A DNA stretch of 64,000 nt, from contig NZ_JAAGUY010000007.1 in the NCBI RefSeq assembly GCF_010868145.1, forward strand, positions 73,377 through 137,376. Reading direction: 5' to 3'. A program made the position numbers and the translations under genes. Under the pieces are notes generated by a model. That model was not told the DNA's origin. It saw only the letters and a list, made by a program, of their open reading frames with translations, and did not search any database. Positions 35,497 through 44,540 of this stretch are shown piece after piece; the first letter of the stretch is position 1, and the number at the start of each line of letters is the position of its first letter. This stretch comes from Nocardia cyriacigeorgica (GTDB lineage Bacteria > Actinomycetota > Actinomycetes > Mycobacteriales > Mycobacteriaceae).

Positions 35497-35611
35497 CGCC
35501 ACGCCGGGCCGGGCAGGCTTCATCGCGACGGGATCTGCTGGCTAAGGTGTTGCCGTCCGGTGCGCAAAGAAGCGCTGACCGGTGTCCCGTCCGGGCACAG
35601 GAGGGCCGCGC

Positions 35612-38600
35612 TTGTTCGTGTTCGGTGATCGTGTCGTCAGCACGGCCGCAGACCTGACCCGCGCCGCGCGGTGCGAATTCGCGATGCTGCACGCCCTCGA
35701 TACCGAGATGGGCTCGGTGTCGTCCGATGCCGTCGGCGCGACCACGGCCACGGACGGTGCTCGGGCCGGCCTGACTGCCGAACGGGCGGAACTACTGGCG
35801 CGGTTGCGGGAACGGCACGGCGACGGCGTCGTCGTGATCGATACCTTTGCCGACCGTGCGGATCTCGATCGTGCCGCGAGTACCGGCGGCGACCTCATCG
35901 CCCAGCTGAGCGCGGCACACGCGCGGACCGTTGCGGCACTGCACGACCGAGCGCCTGCGATCGCGGGCGCGGTGTTCTTCGACGGCGAGTTCGCCTGCCG
36001 CGCAGACTTCTTGGTACGTGCCGAGCACCGGGTCCGTTATCGCGTCCACGGCGTCGCCGACGACGACGTCTCGATCGCCATGGCGCTGGAGCTCGCGGGC
36101 TGCGCTGCGGCGATCGAAGCCGCGGGCGTACCCGCCGATCCCCTGATCGCGCAGTCACGCCGTGGCGTTATCCGGACACTGCCGCTGGCGGAGTTGCTTG
36201 CGGTGTATCGCGCGCGGCATGCCAGGGTGCGGCGCATCGTGGACGAGAAACTCGGTGAGCTGCTACCCGCCCAATGGGGCGACCCCCGGTACCTGGCCTG
36301 CGGGCATTGCCCGGTCTGCGTCGACGCACTCACTTCTTCCCGTGACCTGCTGCTGGTGGCGGGGATGAGTGCCACCGTAAGGGCCCGACTACGTGACGCC
36401 GGTATCGGCACCATCGACCGGCTGGCCGCGACGCACGGCCCGCCGCCGACGATGCCCGACGTGCCGCCGCGCACCCTGCTCCGGTTACGTAGGCAAGCCG
36501 AGATCCAGCTGCGCCGCGACGATTCCGGGCGCCCCGCACACACTCTGGTCGACCCGCTCGCGCTCGGTGCGCTGCCATCCGCCTCTCCCGGCGACCTCGG
36601 CCTCACCATCGATGTCGTGGCTCCGGACCAGCTGCGGATCGAGATCGGTGGGTCCGGAGCCGTACATCTGTCGCTGCTGGTGCCGTGTGACGGCGCATCC
36701 GCCCGGGTCCGGGCCGAACAGCGCGACGCGCTCGACGAGCTGCTCGGGTTTCTCACCGAACGCAGGCTGACGCATCCCGATCTGCATGTCTTCCACTACA
36801 CCTCGGCCGCCCGGTCGGGCCTGCTGTCTGTGGGTGGCCGCGTCGGGGTGGGTGAGGACCTGATCGACGAACTGCTGCGCGGCGGCGTGTTCGTCGACCT
36901 GTACCCGATCGTGCGCAGCGCCTTGCTGATCGGTGCGGACTCCTACCGACTGGCGCGGTTGCGGGAGTTGCTGCCCGGTACGGGGCCGGCCGACGGTAGC
37001 GCCCACGATTGTGTCACCCTGCTGCGGTTTCGCGACTGGCTGCTCGACCGCGCCGCTGAACAACGGGTCCACCCGGGGGTGCCGTCCGAGCGCGACCGGC
37101 GCATCGTTGCCGGCCTGGACGATCCCGACATCGCGCTGCCTGTTCGGCCCACTCCGCTCGAAGCAGCACTTGCCGAATTCGCGGAGCGAGTGTCGCAGCG
37201 CGTTGCCCGCCAGATCGACGCTCCGAGTACGGATGTCGCCCACAGGATTCCGGCCGAACAGGACGAACTCGAGGCGGCACCCGAGACCGATCCGCCGGCG
37301 GATACGAGGACCGAAGTCAGTGCGACCGCCCGCCGCGTGGCATCACTCATGGCGGCGGTACTCGGATACCGCCGACGTGAACGTCAGCCGCTGTGGTGGG
37401 CGCACGCCGATCGGCTCAGTCATCCGGTGGACGAGTGGCCGGAGGCGCCTGGCGTACTGGTCGCCGACTGGGGCACCGTCGATACGAAGTGGCATATCGG
37501 CCCACGGGGTGACACCGTGCGTCGATTCCTGACCCTGACCGGACGGATGGGAGCCGGGAGCGGGCTGGTGCCCGGTGCCGCGGTCCATACCTACTACGAC
37601 CGCCCGGTCACCCCGGGGATGGTGGCGGCACCGGGGACCCGCGCGACAGCGACGGCCACGGTCCTCGGCTGTTCGGTCGATGCGGAATTCGACGACACGG
37701 TCCGGCTCGAGGAACGACTGCCCGCTGGCTGCGCACCGTTCGACGATCTGCCCGCGGCTATCGCACCGGATCTGCCGGGTCGCGACGACAATGCGGACAC
37801 CGCGGTCGAACACACCGCACAACTGCTGCTGATGACGCTGCCGCAGATCCCCGCGGCCGCGATCTTCGACATCCTTGCGCATCGTCCACCCCGGCTGCGG
37901 CCCGCGGGCCCGCTCCCCCGGGTGCACGGTGACCATGCCGCCGCGATCACCGCGGCCGTGCGCTCGCTCGACGACTCCTACGTCGCGGTACAGGGGCCGC
38001 CTGGCACGGGTAAAACGGCGACCATCGCGCGGGTCGTCGAGCGCATGGTCACCCGGTACCGCTGGCGGGTCGGGGTGGTCGCGCCGACGCCCGCGATCGT
38101 GGAGAACCTCCTGGATGCGGTGGTCGAGGTCGGGGTGCTGCCGGAACTGGTGGCCAAGAAGGACGTCGCGGTACCGGCCCCGGAGTGGGCCGTCATCGAC
38201 GCCGAGCGCTATCCGCGTTTTCTGGACAACGCGATCAACGGCTGTGTGGTAGGTGGCGCCCCTGCCGATTTCGCCGATCCGGCGCTCGTTCCATACCGGG
38301 GGCTGGATCTACTGGTGATCGCGGATGCCGGGCGGTTCCCGATGGCCGATGCCGTCGCCGCGGCGGTGAGCGCCCGCAATCTGCTGTTGATCGGCGATCC
38401 GGTCCCGGCCCCCGCGGCTACCACCACCAGCGTCCCGTTCGCACCGCAGGAACGCACCGGCGCGGCGCACCCAGAACCCGTGGACGACTCGGTGCTCGGC
38501 TGGCTGACCGACGGTGGCGACACTCTGCCCGCCGAGCGCGGATACTTCCTCGACCGCACCTGGCGAATGCATCCGCAGGTGGCCGAACCGATTTCGCGGC

Positions 38601-39139
38601 TCTACTACGACGGCAGGCTGCGTGCCAGCGATACCGTCACCCTCGCGCGCCGCCTCGCCGATACCGAACCCGGTGTCGGCACCGTCCTGGTCGATCATCA
38701 CGGCAATTCGACCGAATCGGTCGCCGAGGCACGGGAAGTGGTGCGCCGGGTGCGTGCGCTACTCGGCCTGACGTGGACGATCGGCGCGACGACGCGGCGG
38801 CTGCATCCGCACGACATTTTCGTGGTGACGCCCTACCGCGCCCAGGTGGCCAGGATCTCGACGCTGCTGGCCCGCGCGAAGATCGACGACGTGCTGGTGG
38901 GTACGCCCGAACTGTTCCGCGGCCGGGAGGCGGCGGTCGTCATCGTGTCCATGACGACTTCGAGCCCGGCCGATGCACCGTACGGCCTGCCGTTCCTGAT
39001 ATCGCGCACGCTGGTGCAGGGGGCGTTGTGCCGGGCGCTGTGGCAGGCGATCATCATCCGCTCGCCGCTGCTGACCGAGTACCTGCCCGGCTCACGAGAG
39101 GAACTGACCGAGCTGTCGAGGTTCCTTCGGTTGGGCTGA
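35612..39139 (+). CDS. TM0106-family RecB-like nuclease/helicase protein with degenerate motifs
   Basis: A 1175-residue protein. TTG 35612 is chosen because AGGAGG ends seven bases before it. The N-terminal half carries the RecB/YprB-like region (ADFLV near 132), a CGHCPVC cluster with the CE cysteine near 20 suggesting an Fe-S site, and a helix-hairpin-helix region near 250-270. The C-terminal half is a DNA2-like superfamily I helicase with Walker A (GPPGTGKT) near residue 795. Key residues are altered: motif II reads VIADAG rather than VIDEAG, motif VI lacks the usual SRAR arginine, and the D-x-K of the nuclease motif is missing. It may be a structural or regulatory relic of a repair enzyme. 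Confidence 0.85.
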   Translation: MFVFGDRVVSTAADLTRAARCEFAMLHALDTEMGSVSSDAVGATTATDGARAGLTAERAELLARLRERHGDGVVVIDTFADRADLDRAASTGGDLIAQLSAAHARTVAALHDRAPAIAGAVFFDGEFACRADFLVRAEHRVRYRVHGVADDDVSIAMALELAGCAAAIEAAGVPADPLIAQSRRGVIRTLPLAELLAVYRARHARVRRIVDEKLGELLPAQWGDPRYLACGHCPVCVDALTSSRDLLLVAGMSATVRARLRDAGIGTIDRLAATHGPPPTMPDVPPRTLLRLRRQAEIQLRRDDSGRPAHTLVDPLALGALPSASPGDLGLTIDVVAPDQLRIEIGGSGAVHLSLLVPCDGASARVRAEQRDALDELLGFLTERRLTHPDLHVFHYTSAARSGLLSVGGRVGVGEDLIDELLRGGVFVDLYPIVRSALLIGADSYRLARLRELLPGTGPADGSAHDCVTLLRFRDWLLDRAAEQRVHPGVPSERDRRIVAGLDDPDIALPVRPTPLEAALAEFAERVSQRVARQIDAPSTDVAHRIPAEQDELEAAPETDPPADTRTEVSATARRVASLMAAVLGYRRRERQPLWWAHADRLSHPVDEWPEAPGVLVADWGTVDTKWHIGPRGDTVRRFLTLTGRMGAGSGLVPGAAVHTYYDRPVTPGMVAAPGTRATATATVLGCSVDAEFDDTVRLEERLPAGCAPFDDLPAAIAPDLPGRDDNADTAVEHTAQLLLMTLPQIPAAAIFDILAHRPPRLRPAGPLPRVHGDHAAAITAAVRSLDDSYVAVQGPPGTGKTATIARVVERMVTRYRWRVGVVAPTPAIVENLLDAVVEVGVLPELVAKKDVAVPAPEWAVIDAERYPRFLDNAINGCVVGGAPADFADPALVPYRGLDLLVIADAGRFPMADAVAAAVSARNLLLIGDPVPAPAATTTSVPFAPQERTGAAHPEPVDDSVLGWLTDGGDTLPAERGYFLDRTWRMHPQVAEPISRLYYDGRLRASDTVTLARRLADTEPGVGTVLVDHHGNSTESVAEAREVVRRVRALLGLTWTIGATTRRLHPHDIFVVTPYRAQVARISTLLARAKIDDVLVGTPELFRGREAAVVIVSMTTSSPADAPYGLPFLISRTLVQGALCRALWQAIIIRSPLLTEYLPGSREELTELSRFLRLG

Positions 39140-39353
39140 TTCGACCATTTCTCATCGGCAGACAATTCTCGTCTTGATACCGGTTGGGAGTACCCGTATA
39201 TCGACTCCAGCCGCATCCGATTCCCGGTCAAGTGTCGAATAACAGAATTGCGACAGCGTGTGACAATTAACCAAACCAGTCGGTTTCATATTTGAACCGT
39301 CCGAAATTCTGTACTACTACAGCCGGTAATTATCGGGCGGATTCGCGGCACTC
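39140..39353. other. AT-rich convergent spacer
   Basis: A 214-bp gap between convergent genes, clearly richer in A+T than its surroundings, especially 39225-39345. It includes an imperfect CGGTT/AACCG inverted repeat (39281-39299). No coding frame or strong terminator is evident. A small RNA is possible but unsupported. Confidence 0.4.
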
Positions 39354-40541
39354 TCAGCCGAAGCACTTTCCTTCGCCACGATAGGTCGGCACCGTGGTCC
39401 GCGCACCGTCACCGTCGACGACCTGGACCCGATCGAACCGCTCGCACAACTCACCCGCCTTGGCGTGCCGGAACCACACCCGGTCGCCGATACGGAGGTT
39501 GACGGCGCCGGTCAGCGGGGTCTGCACCTCGCCCGCGCCCTCGGTGCCGATCATCCGTAAACCGAGGGGCCACACCGGCTTCGGCACCCGCGACGCCCCC
39601 GTCGGGCCAGAGGCGATATAGCCACCGCCGAACAGCGTCGCGATGCCGGCGGACGGTCGGCGCACCACAGGCAGCGCGAAGTACAGCGACGGCTGGACAC
39701 TGAACGCGCGATAGCCATCGAACAGCGTCGGCGCGTAGAGGCCGGACCCGGCGGTCACCTCGGTGACGGCCGCGTCGCCCGTACTGACCTCGATCGAACC
39801 CGTGCCACCGCTGTTGACGATCTGCAATGGGCCGACCACCGAACGCACCGCCTCGACCACAGCGCCCCGGCGCCTGCCGATCTCGGCCGCCGAAGCCTTC
39901 TTCACCAGCCGCACCGCGATATTGCTGTCAGGCAGGCCCGCGATCTGCGCCTCGTAGGTCATGACACCGACAACCTCGAAGCCGCGTCGCTTCGCCGCCT
40001 CGGCCAGCCGTGCCGCCTCATCGGGCGTGCGTATCGGTGAGCGACGCACACCCAGATGCAGCGGCCCGATCCGCAGCGAGGCATCCACATCCAGACAGAC
40101 CCGCGGGCGCGCGGTTTCGGTGCCGAGCGCGTCGCGAACGAAGTCCAGCTGGGCGACATCGTCGATCATCAGCGTGATCGAATCGCGCAGGACAGGGTCG
40201 GCGCCGAGCTCGGCCAGCGCGGATCGATCGGTCACTGGATAGCCGAGCAGCACGTCGCGGGCGCCGAGCCGGACCAACCAGATGGCTTCGGCCAGCGAAT
40301 ACGACATGATGCCCGCGAATCCGCCGGCGGCGGTCAAGCCGGTGCCGAGCACCTCTTCCAGCACGGCACGGCACCGCACGGACTTGCTGGCGACCCGAAT
40401 GGGAACCCCTCCGGCGCGACGCACCAGATCCGCGGCATTGGCGCGGAGTGCGGTCAGGTCGAGGGCGGCGAGGGGCGGCTCGAGGTCTGCGGTGGCGGCG
40501 TGCAGCCCCGCGATCGGCGACGTTTCGGTCACCTCATCCAC
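39354..40541 (-). CDS. PLP-dependent amino acid deaminase/aldolase
   Basis: A 395-residue protein with an alanine-racemase-like barrel. The PLP Lys is in RVASKSVRC near residue 53, and the GGGYIASGP segment and later FRHAKAGELCERF (with a metal-binding His and Cys) resemble D-threonine aldolase/D-serine dehydratase-type enzymes. These act on beta-hydroxy D-amino acids with PLP and a divalent metal. The substrate is not assignable here. It stands alone, facing the TetR-like gene across 66 bp in the same direction. Confidence 0.87.
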   Translation of the reverse strand: MDEVTETSPIAGLHAATADLEPPLAALDLTALRANAADLVRRAGGVPIRVASKSVRCRAVLEEVLGTGLTAAGGFAGIMSYSLAEAIWLVRLGARDVLLGYPVTDRSALAELGADPVLRDSITLMIDDVAQLDFVRDALGTETARPRVCLDVDASLRIGPLHLGVRRSPIRTPDEAARLAEAAKRRGFEVVGVMTYEAQIAGLPDSNIAVRLVKKASAAEIGRRRGAVVEAVRSVVGPLQIVNSGGTGSIEVSTGDAAVTEVTAGSGLYAPTLFDGYRAFSVQPSLYFALPVVRRPSAGIATLFGGGYIASGPTGASRVPKPVWPLGLRMIGTEGAGEVQTPLTGAVNLRIGDRVWFRHAKAGELCERFDRVQVVDGDGARTTVPTYRGEGKCFG

Positions 40542-40607
40542 TCAACCATGCAACTGGTCAGTCGTCCAGTACTGCGCGGATACCGCTTCCGTGCCCGCGA
40601 CTACTCC

Positions 40608-41108
40608 TTATGCGTCCGCAGCGCGGGTCACCAGGCTCGATACGACATCATCGAGCACGACCAGGATCGTCTCGTCGTCCCGGTCGGCGAGCCAGCGCAG
40701 CACCGCACCCTGCATGACCGAGACCACATAGGCCGCGACGGCCTCGACCGGCTCGAGCCACTGCGCACCGGCGAGCCGGGCACACAACTCCAGAAAAACG
40801 CCCACCTCGGCATCCATGTCCTGGAACAGTGCGGAACCGGGCGCATCGGGCGCGGTGTCCGTGTCGCCGTCCCAGTGCTCACGCAGCTGCTGGACGGCTT
40901 CCTCATAGGCCTGCAACTGCTTGGCCGGGGTGGCCTTCACCAGCGGCCAGTACGCACTGAACCCGGCGTGCAGCAGCACCCGCAGGGCGCGCACACCGGT
41001 CATATCGAGCGAGGCAGCCGCATTCTCGACTGCCTCGCAGACGGTCGGCCGCAATCGGGCCTCCACCAATTCTCCACGTGCGATCAACAACGACTCCCTC
41101 GGCGACAA
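40608..41108 (-). CDS. TetR ligand-domain-like protein lacking HTH
   Basis: A 166-residue helical protein beginning at TTG 41108; an in-frame stop lies 24 bases upstream of it. Residues 40-165 resemble the C-terminal ligand/dimer domain of TetR regulators, ending in VSVMQGAVLRWLADRDDETI. No N-terminal helix-turn-helix is found in any frame just upstream, only AT-rich DNA. It is either a truncated pseudogene product or an anti-regulator by heterodimer formation. I cannot decide which. Confidence 0.5.
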   Translation of the reverse strand: MSPRESLLIARGELVEARLRPTVCEAVENAAASLDMTGVRALRVLLHAGFSAYWPLVKATPAKQLQAYEEAVQQLREHWDGDTDTAPDAPGSALFQDMDAEVGVFLELCARLAGAQWLEPVEAVAAYVVSVMQGAVLRWLADRDDETILVVLDDVVSSLVTRAADA

Positions 41109-41498
41109 TCTCGCGCACCTCGTCGGCGCGATTCACTGAGCCTGGCGGGCACTTGTCGGGAAAGTGCAGCCCATCCAGTCAGCGTTCATCAATGGTAGAA
41201 GGTTTTCAGGGTTTGAGAACTAGTTCGGTGGGTAAATCCGGACTAAAAGATTGTTTTGTTACCTAACCGGGACGATGTTGAACCCACGGCGCTGCGCCGG
41301 AATCGCTTCCGCGAACATCACTCTCGACCCCCCGTCGATGGCGCAAAGCATCGATCAGCGTACGACACGACCAACACCGTTATCGCACCGCTGTGTCCGA
41401 ACACACAGTTAGACCTCGCAAAACGGACATCCGGTTCGCAGCTGAACCGTTCCACCGACCGCACCACAGCGGCCCTCGGCGACCGTTAGCCTGAGAAA
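41109..41498. other. 390-bp gap, partly AT-rich
   Basis: This gap lies before the phosphatase gene. The part 41180-41275 is unusually AT-rich. I searched for the missing TetR N-terminus and for a tRNA and found neither. It may hold the decayed start of the TetR-like gene and the phosphatase promoter. Confidence 0.4.
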
Positions 41499-42245
41499 GT
41501 GACTCTCTCGCCCCTGGCCGGCCACCTCCGCATCACCGGCACCTTCAACTTCCGCGACCTCGGCGGCCTTGCCACCGCGAACGGCGCCACCGTCCGCCCC
41601 GGCGTGCTGCTGCGATCGGCCCAGCTCAGCGGGCTGGACGAGGCCGGACATGCGGTATTGCGTGAACTCGGCGTGAGTGCCGTGCACGATCTGCGCGGCC
41701 AGCCGGAGATCGCTGTACAAGGCGCCGACCGGTTGCCCGACGGCATCCGGCTGACCGTCACCCCGTTCGACTCGGATATGGGCGAGGCACCGCCACACGA
41801 CCCGGCCACCGGCGCCGCCCTGACCCACATGCTCGAGGTCTACCGGCTCTTCCCGGCCCGCGTGGAGGCACACGCCGCCATCGTCGCGATCGCCGAATCA
41901 ATCGTCCGCGACGACGGCGCGGTCCTCGTGCACTGCGCGGCGGGCAAGGACCGCACCGGCTGGGCCGTCGCGACGCTGCTCCTCGCGGTCGAGGTCAGCG
42001 AGGCGGACGTGCTGACCGAATATCTGCTCAGCAACTCCGCGGTGCCGATGCTGCGCGCGATGCTGACCGAGAAGCTGGGACCTGACCATGTCTTCTCCGA
42101 TGATCTACTCGGCGTCCGCGAGGAGTACCTGCGCAGCGCACTCGACGCCGTCCGCGAACTGCACGGCGACATCGAACGCTATCTGAGCACCATCGGGCTC
42201 ACCGCCGATCTGCGCACGCGCCTGCGCGAGCGCATGCTCGGCTGA
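41499..42245 (+). CDS. Tyrosine/dual-specificity phosphatase, PtpB-like
   Basis: A 248-residue phosphatase with the P-loop HCAAGKDRTG (Cys near residue 146), the N-terminal GTFNFRDLGGL motif and a mobile-lid region characteristic of M. tuberculosis PtpB-type triple-specificity phosphatases. GTG 41499 has only a weak GAGAAA site. It dephosphorylates phosphotyrosine or phosphoinositides. No signal peptide is present. The 3' end nearly meets the convergent AMP-ligase-like gene (9 bp). Confidence 0.9.
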   Translation: MTLSPLAGHLRITGTFNFRDLGGLATANGATVRPGVLLRSAQLSGLDEAGHAVLRELGVSAVHDLRGQPEIAVQGADRLPDGIRLTVTPFDSDMGEAPPHDPATGAALTHMLEVYRLFPARVEAHAAIVAIAESIVRDDGAVLVHCAAGKDRTGWAVATLLLAVEVSEADVLTEYLLSNSAVPMLRAMLTEKLGPDHVFSDDLLGVREEYLRSALDAVRELHGDIERYLSTIGLTADLRTRLRERMLG

Positions 42246-42254
42246 TCGCGACCG

Positions 42255-43571
42255 CTACGCGCTGCGCCGGACCAGGCCATCCGCCCCGATGGTGACCTGG
42301 TCGCCGGTGTGGAACCAGGTACCGGTGAAGCGGTCCGCGGTGGTCTGCGGATCGTTCCAGTAGCGGCGGGTGACATTCGGCCCACGGCACAGCAATTCGC
42401 CGTGACCGCTGCCCGCGCGCGGACCCCACAGGGCCAATTCGGTACCACCGAAGGGGAACCCGAGCACCTTGCCCCCGGGGTCGGCCAGCGAATCATCGAT
42501 GGCGAGCGCGATGCCGCTGGTCTCGGTCGCACCCCAGACCGCCCACTGCCTGGCGTCGGGAAAGACCTCGCGTAGGTCGGCCGCACCGGCTCCGGCCGCG
42601 ATACGTTCGGCATGATGACCGGCCGTGCTGATGCGTGCCACGCCTTCGGTGCGCAACCCGTCCGCCCGTTCGGCGGCCAGTTCCGGCAGCAGCGCACCCA
42701 GGATGCGCGGGGACGCCGCGATCATGTCGATCCGTTCGGCGGCAAGGGTTTCAGCGAGCCTGCCGGGATCAGGCGCGAGCACCACCGTGCCGCCGACCGC
42801 GAAGGTCGGCAGCAACTGATCGACGCAGCCGCTGGCGTGGGCCAGCGGCAGCAGCACCAGATTGCGCATGCCGTCGGTGGGCAGGTCGAGCGCGGCGACC
42901 ACCGAACGTATTGCCGACAACAGGTTTTCGTTGGTGAGCTCGACCCCCTTGGGCAGCATCGGGCCGGGAGCGGCGCCGCTGGTGTAACAGAGCAGCGCGA
43001 GGTCGTCGAGTGCCGCGCCGTCGTCGATGAATGCCGCGCCATCGGGGAGCTCGACATCGGCGACACCACCTGTACGGGTCGAGCCGCAACCGCGACTGCC
43101 CGCGCCGAGCACGAAATCGGCACCACTGTCGGCGATCACCCGCTCGGCGACCGCGGGGGGCAGTCCGTCGTGCACGAGCACCGGCACCGCGCCGCTGAGC
43201 AGCGCGCCGAGGAACGCCTGCACCCAGCGCGCGCCGACAGGGAGGTGAACCGCGACCCGGTCGCCGTAGCCGATCCCGTGTTCCTGCAGTCCGCCCGCGA
43301 TGCGCGAGGCCGAATGCCACAGATCGCGGTAGGTGAGCCGGGGCCCACCGATCTCGACCACTGCCTCGCGCGTGGCGAAGGCGTGCACTTGCAGATCGAG
43401 CAGTTCAGTGAGGGCGGGGGTGAGGTTGCCGTAGCGCAGGACGCCGTCGGCGCCGCGCGCCAGCGGGTCACCGACCCGCTCCCCTGCCGGGTACTCGACC
43501 AGAAGTCCGGCCAGATCCTCGACGCCGTCGGCCACGCCCGGCCCGATGAGCCTCGTTGTGCCGTCTCTCAT
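42255..43571 (-). CDS. AMP-dependent ligase, C-terminally short
   Basis: A 438-residue member of the acyl-CoA synthetase/adenylating family. The P-loop region reads YTSGAAPGPMLPKGVELTN, with extra residues relative to YTSGTTGxPKGV. WGATETSG and the adenosine-binding GTWFHTGDQ motif are present. The protein ends within about ten residues of this motif, lacking the C-terminal domain with the catalytic Lys used in the thioester step. The neighbouring convergent phosphatase gene leaves no room for it. It might adenylate without thioesterification or be inactive. Confidence 0.85.
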   Translation of the reverse strand: MRDGTTRLIGPGVADGVEDLAGLLVEYPAGERVGDPLARGADGVLRYGNLTPALTELLDLQVHAFATREAVVEIGGPRLTYRDLWHSASRIAGGLQEHGIGYGDRVAVHLPVGARWVQAFLGALLSGAVPVLVHDGLPPAVAERVIADSGADFVLGAGSRGCGSTRTGGVADVELPDGAAFIDDGAALDDLALLCYTSGAAPGPMLPKGVELTNENLLSAIRSVVAALDLPTDGMRNLVLLPLAHASGCVDQLLPTFAVGGTVVLAPDPGRLAETLAAERIDMIAASPRILGALLPELAAERADGLRTEGVARISTAGHHAERIAAGAGAADLREVFPDARQWAVWGATETSGIALAIDDSLADPGGKVLGFPFGGTELALWGPRAGSGHGELLCRGPNVTRRYWNDPQTTADRFTGTWFHTGDQVTIGADGLVRRSA

Positions 43572-43695
43572 CGGACCTCCGCGTGCTTCGAACCTTCAGG
43601 CACTGTGACTATATGACGCAGATCACAGATTCGCGGTCGTAGTCGGCGAATGTTTCCGTGTCGTCATGCACCAGGTACCCGAGGCGCGGGCGGGA

Positions 43696-44490
43696 TCAGC
43701 GTCCGGTGTAGCTCGCGTTGCCCGGCCCGAGCTCGAGGAAGCTGCGCACGGCACCGCGCAGATCCTCGGTCGCGAACAGCTCGCCCGACACCTGCGGCGT
43801 CACCGAATCGGCGTGTGCCACACCGCCGGAACGCCAGGCCTCGACAATCCTCTTGGTCGCGGCGTGTGCACGCGTCGGCCCCTGGGCCAGCCGGTGCACC
43901 AGCGCGGTCGCGGCCGCATCGAGATCGTCGTGCACCGCGTTCACCACACCCCAGTCGGCCATGGTCGCCGCGTCGTACAGGTCGCCGGTCATGACCAGCT
44001 CACGGGCGCGTCCGGAGCCCGCACGCTCGGCCAGTCGCTGCGGGCCACCCATCGACGGCGTCAGCCCGACCACGATCTCCACCAGCCCGAACTTCGCCTT
44101 GGGCGCGGCAAGGATCAGATCGCAGGCCAACGCGATCTCGAACGCCGCGGTCAGGGTCAGTCCGTGAGCGGCGAAGACCACCGGACACGGCAGCGCCTCG
44201 AGCGGATGACAGATGCGGGCGAAGAGATCACGCCAGAGTTCGGCGCCCTGCTCGACACTAAGGCCCTCGAAGGTGTGCACGTCGACGCCACCGGAGACGA
44301 CCTTGCCCTCCGCACGCAACAGCAACGCGCGCGGCGGCCGCGCGGTCAACTCTGCGATATCGGCGACGAGTGCGTCGAACATGGCCTGGTCGAACAGATT
44401 CAGCGGCGGGCTCGCGAGTGTCAGCGTGGCAACCTCGGCGCCGTCGCCGATGATCTCGCGTTCCAGTCTTGTGGGTTTCGTGTCACTCAT
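43696..44490 (-). CDS. Enoyl-CoA hydratase/isomerase family protein
   Basis: A 264-residue crotonase. VVSGGVDVHTF near residue 64 provides the oxyanion hole, and the catalytic Glu is in KFGLVEIVVGLTPSMGG near 137. An N-terminal Met-Ser-Asp start with a short polar leader is typical. It lies divergent from the GST-like gene (50 bp) and 124 bp downstream of the AMP-ligase-like gene, which runs in the same direction; both may act on acyl-CoAs. Exact substrate is unknown. Confidence 0.9.
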   Translation of the reverse strand: MSDTKPTRLEREIIGDGAEVATLTLASPPLNLFDQAMFDALVADIAELTARPPRALLLRAEGKVVSGGVDVHTFEGLSVEQGAELWRDLFARICHPLEALPCPVVFAAHGLTLTAAFEIALACDLILAAPKAKFGLVEIVVGLTPSMGGPQRLAERAGSGRARELVMTGDLYDAATMADWGVVNAVHDDLDAAATALVHRLAQGPTRAHAATKRIVEAWRSGGVAHADSVTPQVSGELFATEDLRGAVRSFLELGPGNASYTGR

Positions 44491-44540
44491 TCGGTCAGCG
44501 TAAGGGCATGGGTATGCCTCGAATCTGCGAGACTGTCGGT

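Noticed and set aside
41160..41275. Possible tRNA or structured RNA in the AT-rich gap
   Set aside because: No T-arm consensus, acceptor pairing or anticodon arm could be built.
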